Assembly (NCBI RefSeq): GCF_024172085.1
Contig: NZ_JAMZDZ010000001.1
Location: 3,038,001-3,102,000 of the forward strand
Direction: 5' to 3'
DNA length: 64,000 nt
From: Hamadaea flava
GTDB lineage: Bacteria; Actinomycetota; Actinomycetes; Mycobacteriales; Micromonosporaceae
The notes beneath the pieces were generated by a model. The model was given only the letters and a program-made list of their open reading frames with translations. It searched no databases and was not told the origin of the DNA. Position numbers and translations under genes: made by a program. Shown here one piece after another: positions 22,927 through 32,156 of this stretch (position 1 is its first letter; each line of letters begins with the position of its first letter).

Positions 22927-23939
22927 GGGCGCACAGTATCGGCACCCACCGACACGTCGTGATGCGCCGAATCCCTCGCCCGGAAGGTTCGCCGGTAGTC
23001 GGCCGGCGACACCCCGGCCGCGGCTCGCAGATGCTGACGCAGCGAGAGCGCGGTGCCGAAGCCGGACCGCCGGGCGACGAGTTCGACCGGCAGATCGGTG
23101 CTCTCCAGCAGACCCCGGGCGTGGTCGACCCGCTGCCGGATGAGCCACTGCCCCGGGGTCAGCCCGACCTCGTCCCGGAACCGGCGGGTGAAGGTGCGTA
23201 CGCTCATCCGCGCATGCACGGCCAATTGCTGCAACGACAACGGTTCCGCCAACCGGCGAAGCGCCCATTCCCGGGTCGCCGCCGTGCCGGATCCCGACTC
23301 CGCGGGCACCGGGCGTTCGACGTACTGGGCCTGCCCACCGTCGCGCCACGGCGGCACCACACACCGCCGGGCCGCCTGCGCGGCGACGTCGCTGCCGTGA
23401 TCGCGCCGGACGATGTGCAGGCAGAGGTCCACACCGGACGCCACGCCGGCCGAGGTCAGGACGTCGCCGTCGTCCACGAACAACACTCCGGCATCCACTT
23501 TCACCAGTGGATGACGCCGCTGGAACTCGGCCGCCTCATGCCAATGGGTCGTCGCCGGGCGGCCGTCGAGCAGCCCGCACTCGGCCAACGCGTACGCCGC
23601 GGTGCAGATCGCGACTTTGCGCGTACCAGCCGGAAGGGAAGCGAGCGCAGACGCGAGGCCGGCGGCCACCGGCGAACCCGGGGCGACAGCGTCGAGCGGG
23701 TGAAAGGGCGGCAGGACCACGGTGTCCGCCGAGGCGAGCAGCTCGAGCCCGTGGTCGACGGTGATGCCGAAGCCGGCCTCGGTCTGAACCGGGCCGCCGT
23801 CGAGCGTGCAGACGGCCACCTCATAGCGAGGCGGCGCGCCCTCGTCGTTCGCCGCGCCGAAGATCCGGGACGGTATGCCCAGCTCGAACGGGATGACACC
23901 GGGCAACGCGAGGACGGCGACACGATGCGGAGCAGCCAT
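22923..23939 (-). CDS. GlxA-type AraC-family regulator with DJ-1/PfpI domain
   Basis: This 338-residue protein has an N-terminal DJ-1/PfpI class I glutamine amidotransferase-like domain (residues 5-175; VAVLALPGVIPFELGIPSRIF, then AICTAAYALAECGLLDGR). A C-terminal double HTH of the AraC family (about 225-325; LQQLAVHARMSVRTFTRRFR, GFGTALSLRQHL) follows. ATG 23937-23939 was chosen. It is translationally coupled to the DinB-like gene and divergent from the oxidoreductase at 24011, which it may activate. Confidence 0.92.
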   Translation of the reverse strand: MAAPHRVAVLALPGVIPFELGIPSRIFGAANDEGAPPRYEVAVCTLDGGPVQTEAGFGITVDHGLELLASADTVVLPPFHPLDAVAPGSPVAAGLASALASLPAGTRKVAICTAAYALAECGLLDGRPATTHWHEAAEFQRRHPLVKVDAGVLFVDDGDVLTSAGVASGVDLCLHIVRRDHGSDVAAQAARRCVVPPWRDGGQAQYVERPVPAESGSGTAATREWALRRLAEPLSLQQLAVHARMSVRTFTRRFRDEVGLTPGQWLIRQRVDHARGLLESTDLPVELVARRSGFGTALSLRQHLRAAAGVSPADYRRTFRARDSAHHDVSVGADTVRP

Positions 23940-24010
23940 GGCCGGATCATATCGGAAGGTGACCATCTGGCCACTCGTGACGCCGTCCCTCGCTGGCCAA
24001 GCTGGACCGC

Positions 24011-24910
24011 ATGAAGATGCGTGCGGTGAGCGCCCGGACCTGGGGCGGCCCCGAAGTGCTGGAAATGATCGAGGTAGAGCGGCCGGCGCCGATCGCGACG
24101 GAGATCCTGGTCCGGGTCCACGCGGCGGGAGTGAACCCGACCGACTGGAAGTCGCGTACATCGGGGGCCGGCTATTGGAGCGACCCGGTGATCCTCGGCT
24201 ACGACGTCTCCGGCGTCGTCGAGGAGGTCGGCCTGGGCGTCACCCTCTACCGGCCCGGCGACGAGGTCTTCGGGATGCCGTGGTTCCCCCGGCAGGCCGG
24301 GGCGTACGCCGAATTCGTGACCGCGCCCGCCCGGCAGTTCGCCCGCAAACCGGCCGGGCTCAGCCACATCGAGGCGGCCGCTTTGCCACTGGCGGCGCTG
24401 ACCGCTTGGCAGACGCTGATCGAGACCGGCGGACTGCGTACGGGGGATCGGGTGCTCGTGCACGCGGCGGCGGGCGGCGTCGGCCACCTCGCGGTGCAGA
24501 TCGCCAAGGCGCGCGGGGCGTACGTCATCGGGACGGCCAGCGCCGCGAAGCACGACCTGGTGAAGCGGCTCGGCGCTGACGAGGTGATCGACTACCGCGC
24601 GGTCGACTTCGCCGACGTCGTCCGCGATATCGACATCGTCCTCGACACCGTCGGCGGCGACTACGGTTCGCGATCGCAGCGCGTACTGCGGGCCGGTGGA
24701 CGGCTGATCCGGTTGACCGAGCCCGACGAGCACTTCACCCTCGTCGAGCCGGACTACGCCGGGCTGCGCGAAATCGTCGCGCTGGTCGAGGCGGGCGCAC
24801 TCCGGCCGGAGGTCTCCTCGGTGCTGCCGCTGGCATCGGCGGCTGAGGCGCACCGGCTCAGCGAGAGCGGCCGAGTGACGGGGAAGATCGTCCTCACCGT
24901 CCACTCTTGA
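24011..24910 (+). CDS. NADP-dependent zinc-free alcohol dehydrogenase/quinone reductase
   Basis: This 299-residue MDR-superfamily protein has an N-terminal GroES fold (GVNPTDWKSRTS, GYDVSGVVEEVG) and the Rossmann motif HAAAGGVGHLAVQIA near residues 153-167. No zinc ligands are seen, so it is of the quinone reductase/enone reductase type. The C-terminus ends with the usual RVTGKIVL. Starts at ATG 24011 and 24017 are both possible. It is divergent from the GlxA-type regulator. Confidence 0.92.
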   Translation: MKMRAVSARTWGGPEVLEMIEVERPAPIATEILVRVHAAGVNPTDWKSRTSGAGYWSDPVILGYDVSGVVEEVGLGVTLYRPGDEVFGMPWFPRQAGAYAEFVTAPARQFARKPAGLSHIEAAALPLAALTAWQTLIETGGLRTGDRVLVHAAAGGVGHLAVQIAKARGAYVIGTASAAKHDLVKRLGADEVIDYRAVDFADVVRDIDIVLDTVGGDYGSRSQRVLRAGGRLIRLTEPDEHFTLVEPDYAGLREIVALVEAGALRPEVSSVLPLASAAEAHRLSESGRVTGKIVLTVHS

Positions 24911-24918
24911 CGCTCTAT

Positions 24919-24974
24919 CATGATCAGCGGAGTTCTCGTGGGGCTATGACACCGCGCAAACTCCGCTGATCATG
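24919..24974. terminator. Bidirectional hairpin terminator
   Basis: CATGATCAGCGGAGTT (24919-24934) pairs perfectly with 24959-24974 around a 24-base loop. It lies between the convergent oxidoreductase and LysE genes and should terminate both. Confidence 0.8.
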
Positions 24975-24987
24975 GGGAGACGCCGGG

Positions 24988-25632
24988 CTACGCGGGCACC
25001 GGACGGCTCGTGTCCGTCGCCAGCTTCACCGCGATCGCGCCCAGCAGCGTCCCCGTGACATACCGCTGGATCCGCAGCCAGCTCGGCCGGCGCGCCAGGT
25101 AGGCGGCGATCGTGCCGGCGGCGAGGATCAGCGCGGCGTTGACCGCGATGCTGACGCAGAACTGCACGGCGCCCAACTGGACGCTCTGCCAGAACAGGTG
25201 GCCCGCCGGCACGTCGAGGAACTGGGGGATCATCGACGCGTACATGATGGCGGCCTTGGGGTTGAGCAGGTTCGTGACCAGCCCCATCAGGAAGAGCTTG
25301 TGCGGCGGGTGGGCTTGCACCTCGACCGGCGTGAACACCGAGACTCCCCCGGGACGCAGCGCCTTCCAGGCGAGCCAGCCGATGTAGAGCGCACCGGCGA
25401 TCTTCACCGCGAGGTACAACTCGGGAACGGCGGCGAACAGCGCCGACAGCCCGAGCGCGGTCGCCACGATGTAGACGATGAAGCCCACGGCCACGCCGCC
25501 GAGCGAGATCAGCCCGGCTTTGCGGCCCTGGCCGATGCTGCGCGAGACGACGTACATCATGTTCGGGCCGGGGGTGAGCACCATGCCGAGCGCCACCGTC
25601 GCCACGCCCAGCAGCGCGCCAAAGCTGATCAT
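24988..25632 (-). CDS. LysE/RhtB-family amino-acid exporter
   Basis: This 214-residue inner-membrane protein has about six membrane helices and the LysE N-terminal signature GMVLTPGPNMMYVVSRSIGQGRK-like (residues 17-40), followed by GLVTNLLNPKAAIMY near 120. It probably exports an amino acid or a related metabolite. ATG 25630-25632 was chosen because the upstream extension lacks hydrophobic or family character. Confidence 0.93.
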   Translation of the reverse strand: MISFGALLGVATVALGMVLTPGPNMMYVVSRSIGQGRKAGLISLGGVAVGFIVYIVATALGLSALFAAVPELYLAVKIAGALYIGWLAWKALRPGGVSVFTPVEVQAHPPHKLFLMGLVTNLLNPKAAIMYASMIPQFLDVPAGHLFWQSVQLGAVQFCVSIAVNAALILAAGTIAAYLARRPSWLRIQRYVTGTLLGAIAVKLATDTSRPVPA

Positions 25633-25689
25633 GGCTTCACGATGGCAGCCCTGGCCGTCCGCGTCGAAGTCCAATCGGCGGCCGGTGGC

Positions 25690-28005
25690 TCACCGCGGCG
25701 TGGCCTTGGTCACCTCCACCGCGATGTGTTTCATCAGTGGCTGGCGGCTCTGCGTACTGAAGTCGCCGATCGCGCACAGCACGTTCAGCTCCGGCATGTA
25801 GCCGACGGCACAGCCGGGCGGAAGGTCGTACGCGACCGCGAGATACCCGTACGCCGTCCGGCGGGAGCCGTCGCGGGCGATGCTGGTGATGTCGATCCGG
25901 TCGAACTCCGCCAGTTCCCGGTCGGCCATGTCGGCCCGGTTCATGAACAGCAGCGTACGCAGGTTCTTGACGCCCCGATAACGGTCGTCCGCGGAGTAGA
26001 TCGTGGTGTTGAACTGGTCGTGCGAGCGGACGGTGCTCAGCATCAGCCGCCCGTCGGCCGGGATCACGTCGGTCAGCGGCGCGACGGAGAACTCGGCCCG
26101 GCCGCTGCCGGTGAGGAAGACCCGTTCGCGGGCGGGCTGGCGGATGCGGAAGCCGAGCGGCTGGCGTACCTGGCGGTTGAAGTCCTCGAAGCCGTCGAGG
26201 GTGTGCGCCATGTAGTCCCGGATCAGGTCGTAGTCGCCGACCAGGTCGGCCCAGGGCGTACCGGAGTCCGGCAGGCTGGCCCGTGCCATCCCGGCGATGA
26301 TCGCGGGCTCGGACAGCAACGTCGACGCGGCGGGTTCCTTCAGGCCGATCGACAGGTGCACCATGCTCATCGAGTCCTCGACCGTGATGGCCTGTACGCC
26401 GGTCGCCTGGTAGTCCTTCTCCGTCCGCGACACGCACGGCAGGATCAGCGCCTGCGCGCCGTGCACGAGATGACTGCGGTTGAGCTTCGTCGAGACCTGC
26501 ACGGTCAGGTCGCAGCGGCGCAGGGCTTCGAAGGCGTACGCCCTGTCCGGGGTGGCCAGCGCGAAGTTGCCGCCCATGCCGACGAAGACGCGTACGCCCC
26601 CGTCGTGCATCGCGTCGAGCGTGCCCACCACGTCGAGCCCGGGTTCCCGGGGAGGTGTGAAGTGGCAGGCCGCGGCGAGCCGGTCGAGAAACGCCTCCGT
26701 CGGATGATGGTCGATGCCGCAGGTGCGGTTGCCCTGAACGTTGCTGTGCCCCCGGATCGGGCAGGGTCCGGCGCCTTCGCGGCCGATGTTGCCCCGCAAC
26801 AGCAGCACGTTCATGATCTCGCGGATGGTGTCGACGCCGTGCTCCTGCTGGGTCACGCCGAGACACCAGCCGATAATGGCGGCCCGCGCCCGTCGGTAGA
26901 TCTTGGCGACCAGCCGGATCTGCCGCTCCGGTACGCCGGACTGCCGCACGATCTCGTCCCACGGCGTCGCCTCGCAGGCCGCCCGGTACTCGTCGAAGCC
27001 CTGGGTGTGCCGTTCGAGGAACAGCCGGTCGATCGCGGCCGGATCGGTGCGCTCGGCCTCCAGCAGCGCCTTGGCCACGCCCCGGAGCAGCGCGGCGTCC
27101 CCGCCGATGCGGGGCTGGACGTTGAGCGTGCTCGTCCGGGTCGTCTGGAACAGCGCCATGTCGACGATCTCGTGCGGCACGATCGTCCGCGTCGCGGCGG
27201 CCTCGATCATCGGGTTGACATGCACGATCATCGCACCCCGCCGGTACGCCTTGGCCAGGTAGGTGAGCATGCGGGGGGCGTTGGAGGCGGCGTTGACCCC
27301 GAGCAGGATCAGCGCCTCCGTGGACTCCCAGTCGGTCAGGTCCACCGTGCCCTTGTTGGTGCCGATCGAGGCGTGCAGCGCGACCCCGCTCGCCTCGTGG
27401 CACATGTTCGAGCAGTCCGGGAAGTTGTTGGTGCCGTACTCCCGGACGAACCACTGGTAGAGGAAGCTCGCCTCGTTGCCGAGCCGGCCGGAGGTGTAGA
27501 AGGCCGCCCGGTTCGGCGAGTCCAGCCCGCGCAGCGTACGCCCGACCAGCGCGAACGCGTCCGCCCAGCTGATCGGGACGTAGTGGTCGGTGGCCGGGTC
27601 GTAGACCATCGGCTCGGTCAGCCGGCCCGCGTCCTCCAGCGCGAAGTCGCTCCAGCCGGACAGCTCGGCGACCGAGTGCGCGGCGAAGAACTCCCGGCCC
27701 ACCCGCTTCGGGGTCATCTCCCAGGTGGAGTGTTTGATCCCGTTCTCGCAGATGTCCATGCGCAGGCCCTTGCGGTCGTCGGGCCACGCGCAGCCGGGAC
27801 AGTCGAAGCCGCCGTCCTCGTGGTTCATCTTCAGGATGATCTTCGGGCCGTTCGGGATCTCGTGCTGGTGCGCCAGCACCTTCGCCACGCTCACCGCCGC
27901 GCCCCAGCCCGCGGCCGGGTGGTGATAATCCCGCTGCGACGGTTCCCTCGCCGGCTCGTCCACCGGCGAAGACTCCAGAGACGGCGAAGACTCCGGACCA
28001 CTCAT
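25690..28005 (-). CDS. FdhF/YdeP-family molybdopterin oxidoreductase
   Basis: This 771-residue protein (E. coli YdeP is about 760) has an N-terminal segment with FDCPGCAWPD (about 65-75). A molybdopterin oxidoreductase fold (about 110-620; AFYTSGRLGNEASFLYQWF, NNFPDCSNMCHEASG, CLGVTQQEHGVDT, PIRGHSNVQGNRTCG) and a C-terminal molydopterin dinucleotide-binding domain (about 640-770) follow. The family is related to formate dehydrogenase H; in enterobacteria YdeP is linked to acid resistance, but the substrate is unknown. No FdhD or partner subunits are adjacent. GGGGGA precedes ATG 28003-28005. A tandem repeat separates it from the DUF1345 gene upstream. Confidence 0.92.
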   Translation of the reverse strand: MSGPESSPSLESSPVDEPAREPSQRDYHHPAAGWGAAVSVAKVLAHQHEIPNGPKIILKMNHEDGGFDCPGCAWPDDRKGLRMDICENGIKHSTWEMTPKRVGREFFAAHSVAELSGWSDFALEDAGRLTEPMVYDPATDHYVPISWADAFALVGRTLRGLDSPNRAAFYTSGRLGNEASFLYQWFVREYGTNNFPDCSNMCHEASGVALHASIGTNKGTVDLTDWESTEALILLGVNAASNAPRMLTYLAKAYRRGAMIVHVNPMIEAAATRTIVPHEIVDMALFQTTRTSTLNVQPRIGGDAALLRGVAKALLEAERTDPAAIDRLFLERHTQGFDEYRAACEATPWDEIVRQSGVPERQIRLVAKIYRRARAAIIGWCLGVTQQEHGVDTIREIMNVLLLRGNIGREGAGPCPIRGHSNVQGNRTCGIDHHPTEAFLDRLAAACHFTPPREPGLDVVGTLDAMHDGGVRVFVGMGGNFALATPDRAYAFEALRRCDLTVQVSTKLNRSHLVHGAQALILPCVSRTEKDYQATGVQAITVEDSMSMVHLSIGLKEPAASTLLSEPAIIAGMARASLPDSGTPWADLVGDYDLIRDYMAHTLDGFEDFNRQVRQPLGFRIRQPARERVFLTGSGRAEFSVAPLTDVIPADGRLMLSTVRSHDQFNTTIYSADDRYRGVKNLRTLLFMNRADMADRELAEFDRIDITSIARDGSRRTAYGYLAVAYDLPPGCAVGYMPELNVLCAIGDFSTQSRQPLMKHIAVEVTKATPR

Positions 28006-28028
28006 CTCGATCCCCCGTTCGATGTGAC

Positions 28029-28100
28029 TGACCAACTCGTGAAACCGGATCAGCTCGTGAAGCCTGACCGACTCATGAAGCCGGATCAGCTCGTGAAGCC
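28029..28100. repeat. 18-bp tandem repeat (4 copies) starting at a stop codon
   Basis: The units at 28029, 28047, 28065 and 28083 alternate between two subtypes (copies 2 and 4 are identical: GGATCAGCTCGTGAAGCC). Read leftward, the last copy contains the final codons and the TGA (28086-28088) of the DUF1345 gene. The array therefore looks like serial duplication of that gene's 3' end into the spacer. Confidence 0.9.
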
Positions 28101-28730
28101 GGACGCCACGAGGTTGATCGTGGTCGCCAGGATGACCGTGCCGAACACGTAGGACAGCAGCGTGTGCCGCAACACGACGGCCCGGATGCGGGGGCTCGCC
28201 ACGTCGGTGTCGGAGACCTGGTAGGTCATCCCGAGGTTGTAACTGAAGTACAGGAAGTCGCGGAACGTCGGCTCGGCCGCGGAGTTGAAGTCGATCCCGC
28301 GCGCGTTCCGCGTGTAGTAGAGGTGCGCGTACCGCGCGCTGTACATGAGATGCAGGCTGGCCCAGGCCATGAACACCCCGGCGAGCGCCACCGCGGCGGC
28401 CGCGTGCCGGTCGGTGCTCCGCGACTCGCCGATCATCAGCAGCACGACGATCGCGGCGAGCCCGCCCAGCGCGGCCAGCACGACGACGAGTTCGTCCGGC
28501 ACGGGCTTGAAGTCCTCCCGGGCCATGTTGCGGCGGGTGGTCGCGGCGTCCATCGGCCACAGCACCAGCCAGCCCGCCACGACGAACAGCGCACCGGCGA
28601 CGGCGACGCCGGCCAGCACGCCCATCGACGCGGTGGTGAGCACGCCGACGACGACCCCGGCCACCGCTCCGAGCACGACCGCCACGAGCAGTCGCCTGGT
28701 CGCGGCCAGCGGGAGCAGCCGCGAGGCCAT
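28086..28730 (-). CDS. DUF1345 membrane protein
   Basis: This 214-residue protein has five to six membrane helices and the DUF1345 signature [13 protein letters not shown] followed by [17 protein letters not shown] (about residues 130-175). Function is unknown. ATG 28728-28730 was chosen since the upstream extension is Pro-rich and not family-like. It lies upstream of and co-oriented with the FdhF/YdeP-type gene, with a tandem repeat that includes its stop codon between them. Confidence 0.9.
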   Translation of the reverse strand: MASRLLPLAATRRLLVAVVLGAVAGVVVGVLTTASMGVLAGVAVAGALFVVAGWLVLWPMDAATTRRNMAREDFKPVPDELVVVLAALGGLAAIVVLLMIGESRSTDRHAAAAVALAGVFMAWASLHLMYSARYAHLYYTRNARGIDFNSAAEPTFRDFLYFSYNLGMTYQVSDTDVASPRIRAVVLRHTLLSYVFGTVILATTINLVASGFTS

Positions 28731-28855
28731 GATTCGTACGGTACCGCCGGGCGGCCTCGCCGGGGCCGGGAACGACACCCTATGGCTGGCCATACCACCG
28801 AAGACGCCTGGTGGCCGTGTCGGTTACGGGCCCCGGCCCTGACAAGATCATGATC

Positions 28856-29587
28856 ATGACAACAACCCCCGTCGTCGAGCTGACCGACGTACGCCGCACC
28901 TACCGAAGCGGCGACACCACCACCCGCGCCCTCGACGGCGTGTCCCTGTCCTTCGCGGCCGCCACGTTCACCGCGGTCATGGGCCCGTCCGGCTCCGGCA
29001 AGTCGACGCTGCTGCAATGCGCGGCCGGGCTCGATCGAGCCGACGCCGGCCGGGTACGCCTGGCCGGACAGGAACTGGGTGCGCTCCGTGAGCCGCGGCT
29101 CACCGTGATCCGCCGTCAGCACACCGGGTTCGTCTTCCAGGCGTACAACTTGATCGATGCTTTGACGGTCGAGCAGAATGTGCTGCTCCCGCAGCGGTTG
29201 TGCGGCGTGCGCCCGGATCGCGCGTGGGCGCGCGAGGTGCTGGCCAAGGTCGGTCTGGCCGGCCGGGAGGACGCGCGGCCGGCGCAGCTGTCGGGCGGGC
29301 AGCGGCAGCGCGTGGCGTTGGCCCGCGCGCTGGCCGGGCGGCCCGCGGTGATCTTCGCCGACGAGCCGACCGGCGCCCTGGACCTGCAGTCGGGCCGCGA
29401 GGTGCTGGCGCTGCTGCGCTCGGTGGTCGACGAGTACGCCACCGCGGTGATCATGGTGACCCACGATCCCGCCGCCGCGGCGTGGGCTGACCGGGCCGTG
29501 ATCCTGGCCGACGGCCGGATCGTCCGCGACCTGCCGGAGCCGACCGCCGAGCTGATCGCGACCGAGATGATGGCGGTGACCAAGTGA
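28856..29587 (+). CDS. ABC transporter ATP-binding protein (MacB/LolD type)
   Basis: This 243-residue ATPase has Walker A GPSGSGKST (near residue 42), a Q-loop FVFQAYNLID, the signature LSGGQRQRV, Walker B AVIFADEPTGALD and H-loop MVTHD. The NLID/ALT pattern and TGALD belong to the MacB/LolD/FtsE-like group that energises FtsX-type permeases. It is coupled to the following permease by a GTGA overlap. A second ATG at 28850 is possible. Confidence 0.95.
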   Translation: MTTTPVVELTDVRRTYRSGDTTTRALDGVSLSFAAATFTAVMGPSGSGKSTLLQCAAGLDRADAGRVRLAGQELGALREPRLTVIRRQHTGFVFQAYNLIDALTVEQNVLLPQRLCGVRPDRAWAREVLAKVGLAGREDARPAQLSGGQRQRVALARALAGRPAVIFADEPTGALDLQSGREVLALLRSVVDEYATAVIMVTHDPAAAAWADRAVILADGRIVRDLPEPTAELIATEMMAVTK

Positions 29588-32073
29588 TCCGGCTCGCGCT
29601 CGCCGGGCTGCGCAGCCGCCTGGCCGCCTTCCTCGGCACGTTCGTGGCCGCCGTCCTCGCGGTGGCCCTCATCGGCGGCGCGGCGTTGCTGCTGTTCTCC
29701 GTGCTGACCGCCAGCCCCACGACGCACCGGTTCGACGCGGCCGATCTCATGGTCGGCGGCGACCGCCAGGTCAGCCTGACCACCGTCAAGGACAAGGGAA
29801 AGGGCAAGCAGAAGACGAAGACCAAGACCGAGCGGCTCGCCGGTGCGCCCGCCCTACCCGCCGACTGGGCCGGCAAGGTGGCCGCGCTGCAGGGAGTCAC
29901 GAAGGTGTCGGCCGATTACGCCTTCCCGATCGCACTGACCACAATGGATGGAAAGCCGGCCGGTGACGCCGTAGGGCACGGCTGGGCCAGCGCCGCTCTC
30001 ATGCCGTTCACCCTCCAGACCGGCACGGCGCCCGCGTCCGGGCAGATCGCCGTCGACCCGTCGCTCGGCCTGCACCCCGGCGACCAGCTCCTGATGGTCA
30101 GCCGGACCGGGTCGCACCGAGTGGTCGTGTCGGGTGTGCTGGCCCAGCGGCTCGACGAGCAGCGGGCCGTGTTCGTCGCGGACTCCCAGGTCTCGGCGGT
30201 CTCCGGGCTGACCGGCCCGACGGCGTACGCGGTCACCGGCTCGGCGACCGCGGACTCGGTCGAGGCGGCGCTGGGCGTCGACACCGTCTACGAAGGACAG
30301 GACAAGGTCCGGGCGGACCTGCCCACCGCGCTGCCCGACTACATCGGGGCGATCTCCATCTTCGGCTTCGTCATCGGCATCACCTCGTTCGCCACGGTGT
30401 TCGTGCTCACCGGCACGGTCGCCCTCACGGTGCGGCAGCGGCTGCGCGAGCTGGCGTTGCTGCGGGCGACCGGTGCGACGCCGCGCCAGTTGTGGCGGTT
30501 GCTGAGTGCCGAGACTCTGTTCGTCACGCTCGTCGCGGCACTCGTCGGCGGTCCGCTCAGCGTCGTGGCCGCCGAGGTCATCGCCGCCCGGTTCCGGACG
30601 CTGGGTGCGGTGCCGCCACAGTTCACGGTGAGCGTCAACGTCGGCGTCCTGCTGGCCGCGATCGCGGTCACCGTCCTGGTCGCTCAGCTCAGCGCCCGGG
30701 TGGCGGCCCGCCGGGCGATCCGGATCGCCCCCGCCCAGGCTCTGCAGGAGACCCTCGTCGAAGGCCGGACCGGCTGGGTGTTCCGTACGCTGACCGCCGT
30801 GGTCTGCGCCACGGGCGCGCTCGTCATCCTCGCGGTCGTGCCGCTGGACGGCCCGTTCGGCATGGGCATGACGTTCATCTCCAGCGCCCTGCTGCTGAGC
30901 GCGGTCGGCGCGGCCGGTCCGCTGCTGGTCGGGCTGCTCGGGGGGCTGCTGTCCCGGCTGGCCGGGCTGACCGGCATCGCGGGCTGGCTGGCCGGCGCGT
31001 TCACCCGGGCCGAGAACCGCCGCGTCACCTCGGTCGCGGTCCCGCTGGCCCTGATGGTCGCCGTCAACGCCCCGATGCTGCTCAACAGCGCACTGTCGGC
31101 CGATCTCGCGGCCGCTCAGGAAGCGCGGCGTACGGCGTCGGCCTCGGTCGCGACCGGCGTGCTGCCGCTGTCGGCCTTGCCCGACGACGGCGACTACGCG
31201 GCACTGCTTCCGTCGCGGCTGATCGTCGACGAGGGCGGCAAGCCTGAGGACTACGCGGCTTATGGCATCCAGCAGCACGGAAAGCCGGTCCTGGACCTGG
31301 GCTTCACTGCTGGCACTCTGCCCGATGGCGCCGGTCCGACCGGCAGCGTCGCTTCGAACGGGCTGGCGTCGGCTTCGAACGGGCTGGCGTCGGCTTCGAA
31401 CGGCTTGGCGTCGGCTTCGAACGGCTTGGCGGCCAGCGAGTATCTGGCGCGGGCCAACGGGTGGCAGGTCGGCGACACCGTCCGGGTCTGGCTGCCCGAC
31501 GGGTACGCGACCGAGCTGAAGCTGACCGGCGTCTTCGCGAACAACCGTGGCTTCGGCGAGCTGCTCGCCCCGGCCGATCTCGTCGCGGCGCACGATCCTC
31601 GCGGGGTGGTGACCTCGGTCGTCTTCCACGGTTCGCTGGCGCTCGATGGCATGCACGTCGTCCCGCCGCAGGCGGAGGCGTCGGGTGACGCCGACGAACG
31701 GCAGGGCGCCTGGGAGATCATGATCGCGGTCTCCCTCGGCTTCACCGCGATCGCGGTGGTCAACACGTTCGCGGTGGCCGCGGCGGCTCGCCGCGCGCAG
31801 CTGGCCCAACTGCGGCTGCTCGGCGCGACTCCCGGGCAGATCCGCCGGATGACCGCCCGCGAAGCCGTCCTGACCGTAGCCGTCGGGCTCACGCTGGGCA
31901 TCGCGGTCACCACCGTCGTGGTCGCGGCGTTCAGCTCCGCCCAGGACGGGACGCTGCGGCTGATCGTCGACCCGGCCGCGTACGGGGGTCTGCTCGCCGT
32001 GGTCGGCCTGCTCGGCCTAGCCGCCGGCACCCTACCCGCACGTCTAGTCCTCCGCTCCGTCCGCCCCATCTGA
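29584..32073 (+). CDS. FtsX-like ABC transporter permease
   Basis: This 829-residue permease has an N-terminal helix, an extracellular domain with a Lys-rich KGKGKQKTKTKTER segment, and two FtsX-type four-helix units (about residues 255-385 and 715-825). The RELALLRATGATPRQLWRLL and QLAQLRLLGATPGQIRRM coupling motifs are clear. Periplasmic-side residues 589-616 contain four tandem copies of ASNGLAS encoded by 21-bp repeats. Together with the ATPase it likely exports or extracts a lipid or peptide (for example antimicrobial peptides). The downstream two-component system probably controls it. Confidence 0.93.
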   Translation: MIRLALAGLRSRLAAFLGTFVAAVLAVALIGGAALLLFSVLTASPTTHRFDAADLMVGGDRQVSLTTVKDKGKGKQKTKTKTERLAGAPALPADWAGKVAALQGVTKVSADYAFPIALTTMDGKPAGDAVGHGWASAALMPFTLQTGTAPASGQIAVDPSLGLHPGDQLLMVSRTGSHRVVVSGVLAQRLDEQRAVFVADSQVSAVSGLTGPTAYAVTGSATADSVEAALGVDTVYEGQDKVRADLPTALPDYIGAISIFGFVIGITSFATVFVLTGTVALTVRQRLRELALLRATGATPRQLWRLLSAETLFVTLVAALVGGPLSVVAAEVIAARFRTLGAVPPQFTVSVNVGVLLAAIAVTVLVAQLSARVAARRAIRIAPAQALQETLVEGRTGWVFRTLTAVVCATGALVILAVVPLDGPFGMGMTFISSALLLSAVGAAGPLLVGLLGGLLSRLAGLTGIAGWLAGAFTRAENRRVTSVAVPLALMVAVNAPMLLNSALSADLAAAQEARRTASASVATGVLPLSALPDDGDYAALLPSRLIVDEGGKPEDYAAYGIQQHGKPVLDLGFTAGTLPDGAGPTGSVASNGLASASNGLASASNGLASASNGLAASEYLARANGWQVGDTVRVWLPDGYATELKLTGVFANNRGFGELLAPADLVAAHDPRGVVTSVVFHGSLALDGMHVVPPQAEASGDADERQGAWEIMIAVSLGFTAIAVVNTFAVAAAARRAQLAQLRLLGATPGQIRRMTAREAVLTVAVGLTLGIAVTTVVVAAFSSAQDGTLRLIVDPAAYGGLLAVVGLLGLAAGTLPARLVLRSVRPI
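31351..31434 (+). repeat. 21-bp in-frame coding repeat (4 copies)
   Basis: Four consecutive copies of GCTTCGAACGGGCTGGCGTC(G), at 31351, 31372, 31393 and 31414, encode the ASNGLAS heptad repeat in the permease. The copies differ at only a few positions, implying recent expansion. Confidence 0.9.
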
Positions 32074-32080
32074 GAGAGGT

Positions 32081-32156
32081 GTGATCAAATGCGCCGGCCA
32101 CGTCGTTTCGACGGACGATTCGCCGCCCGAAGCAACATGGCCGGCGCAATGATCAC
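32081..32156. promoter_or_regulatory. Long hairpin covering the histidine-kinase start
   Basis: The arm at 32081-32100 pairs with 32138-32156 (19 pairs, one bulge), and an inner CGTCG-TTT-CGACG hairpin lies at 32101-32113. Both candidate ATGs for the histidine kinase (32089 and 32149) fall inside the arms. It may act as a transcription terminator or attenuator after the ABC genes, or as a structure that hides the kinase start. Confidence 0.7.
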
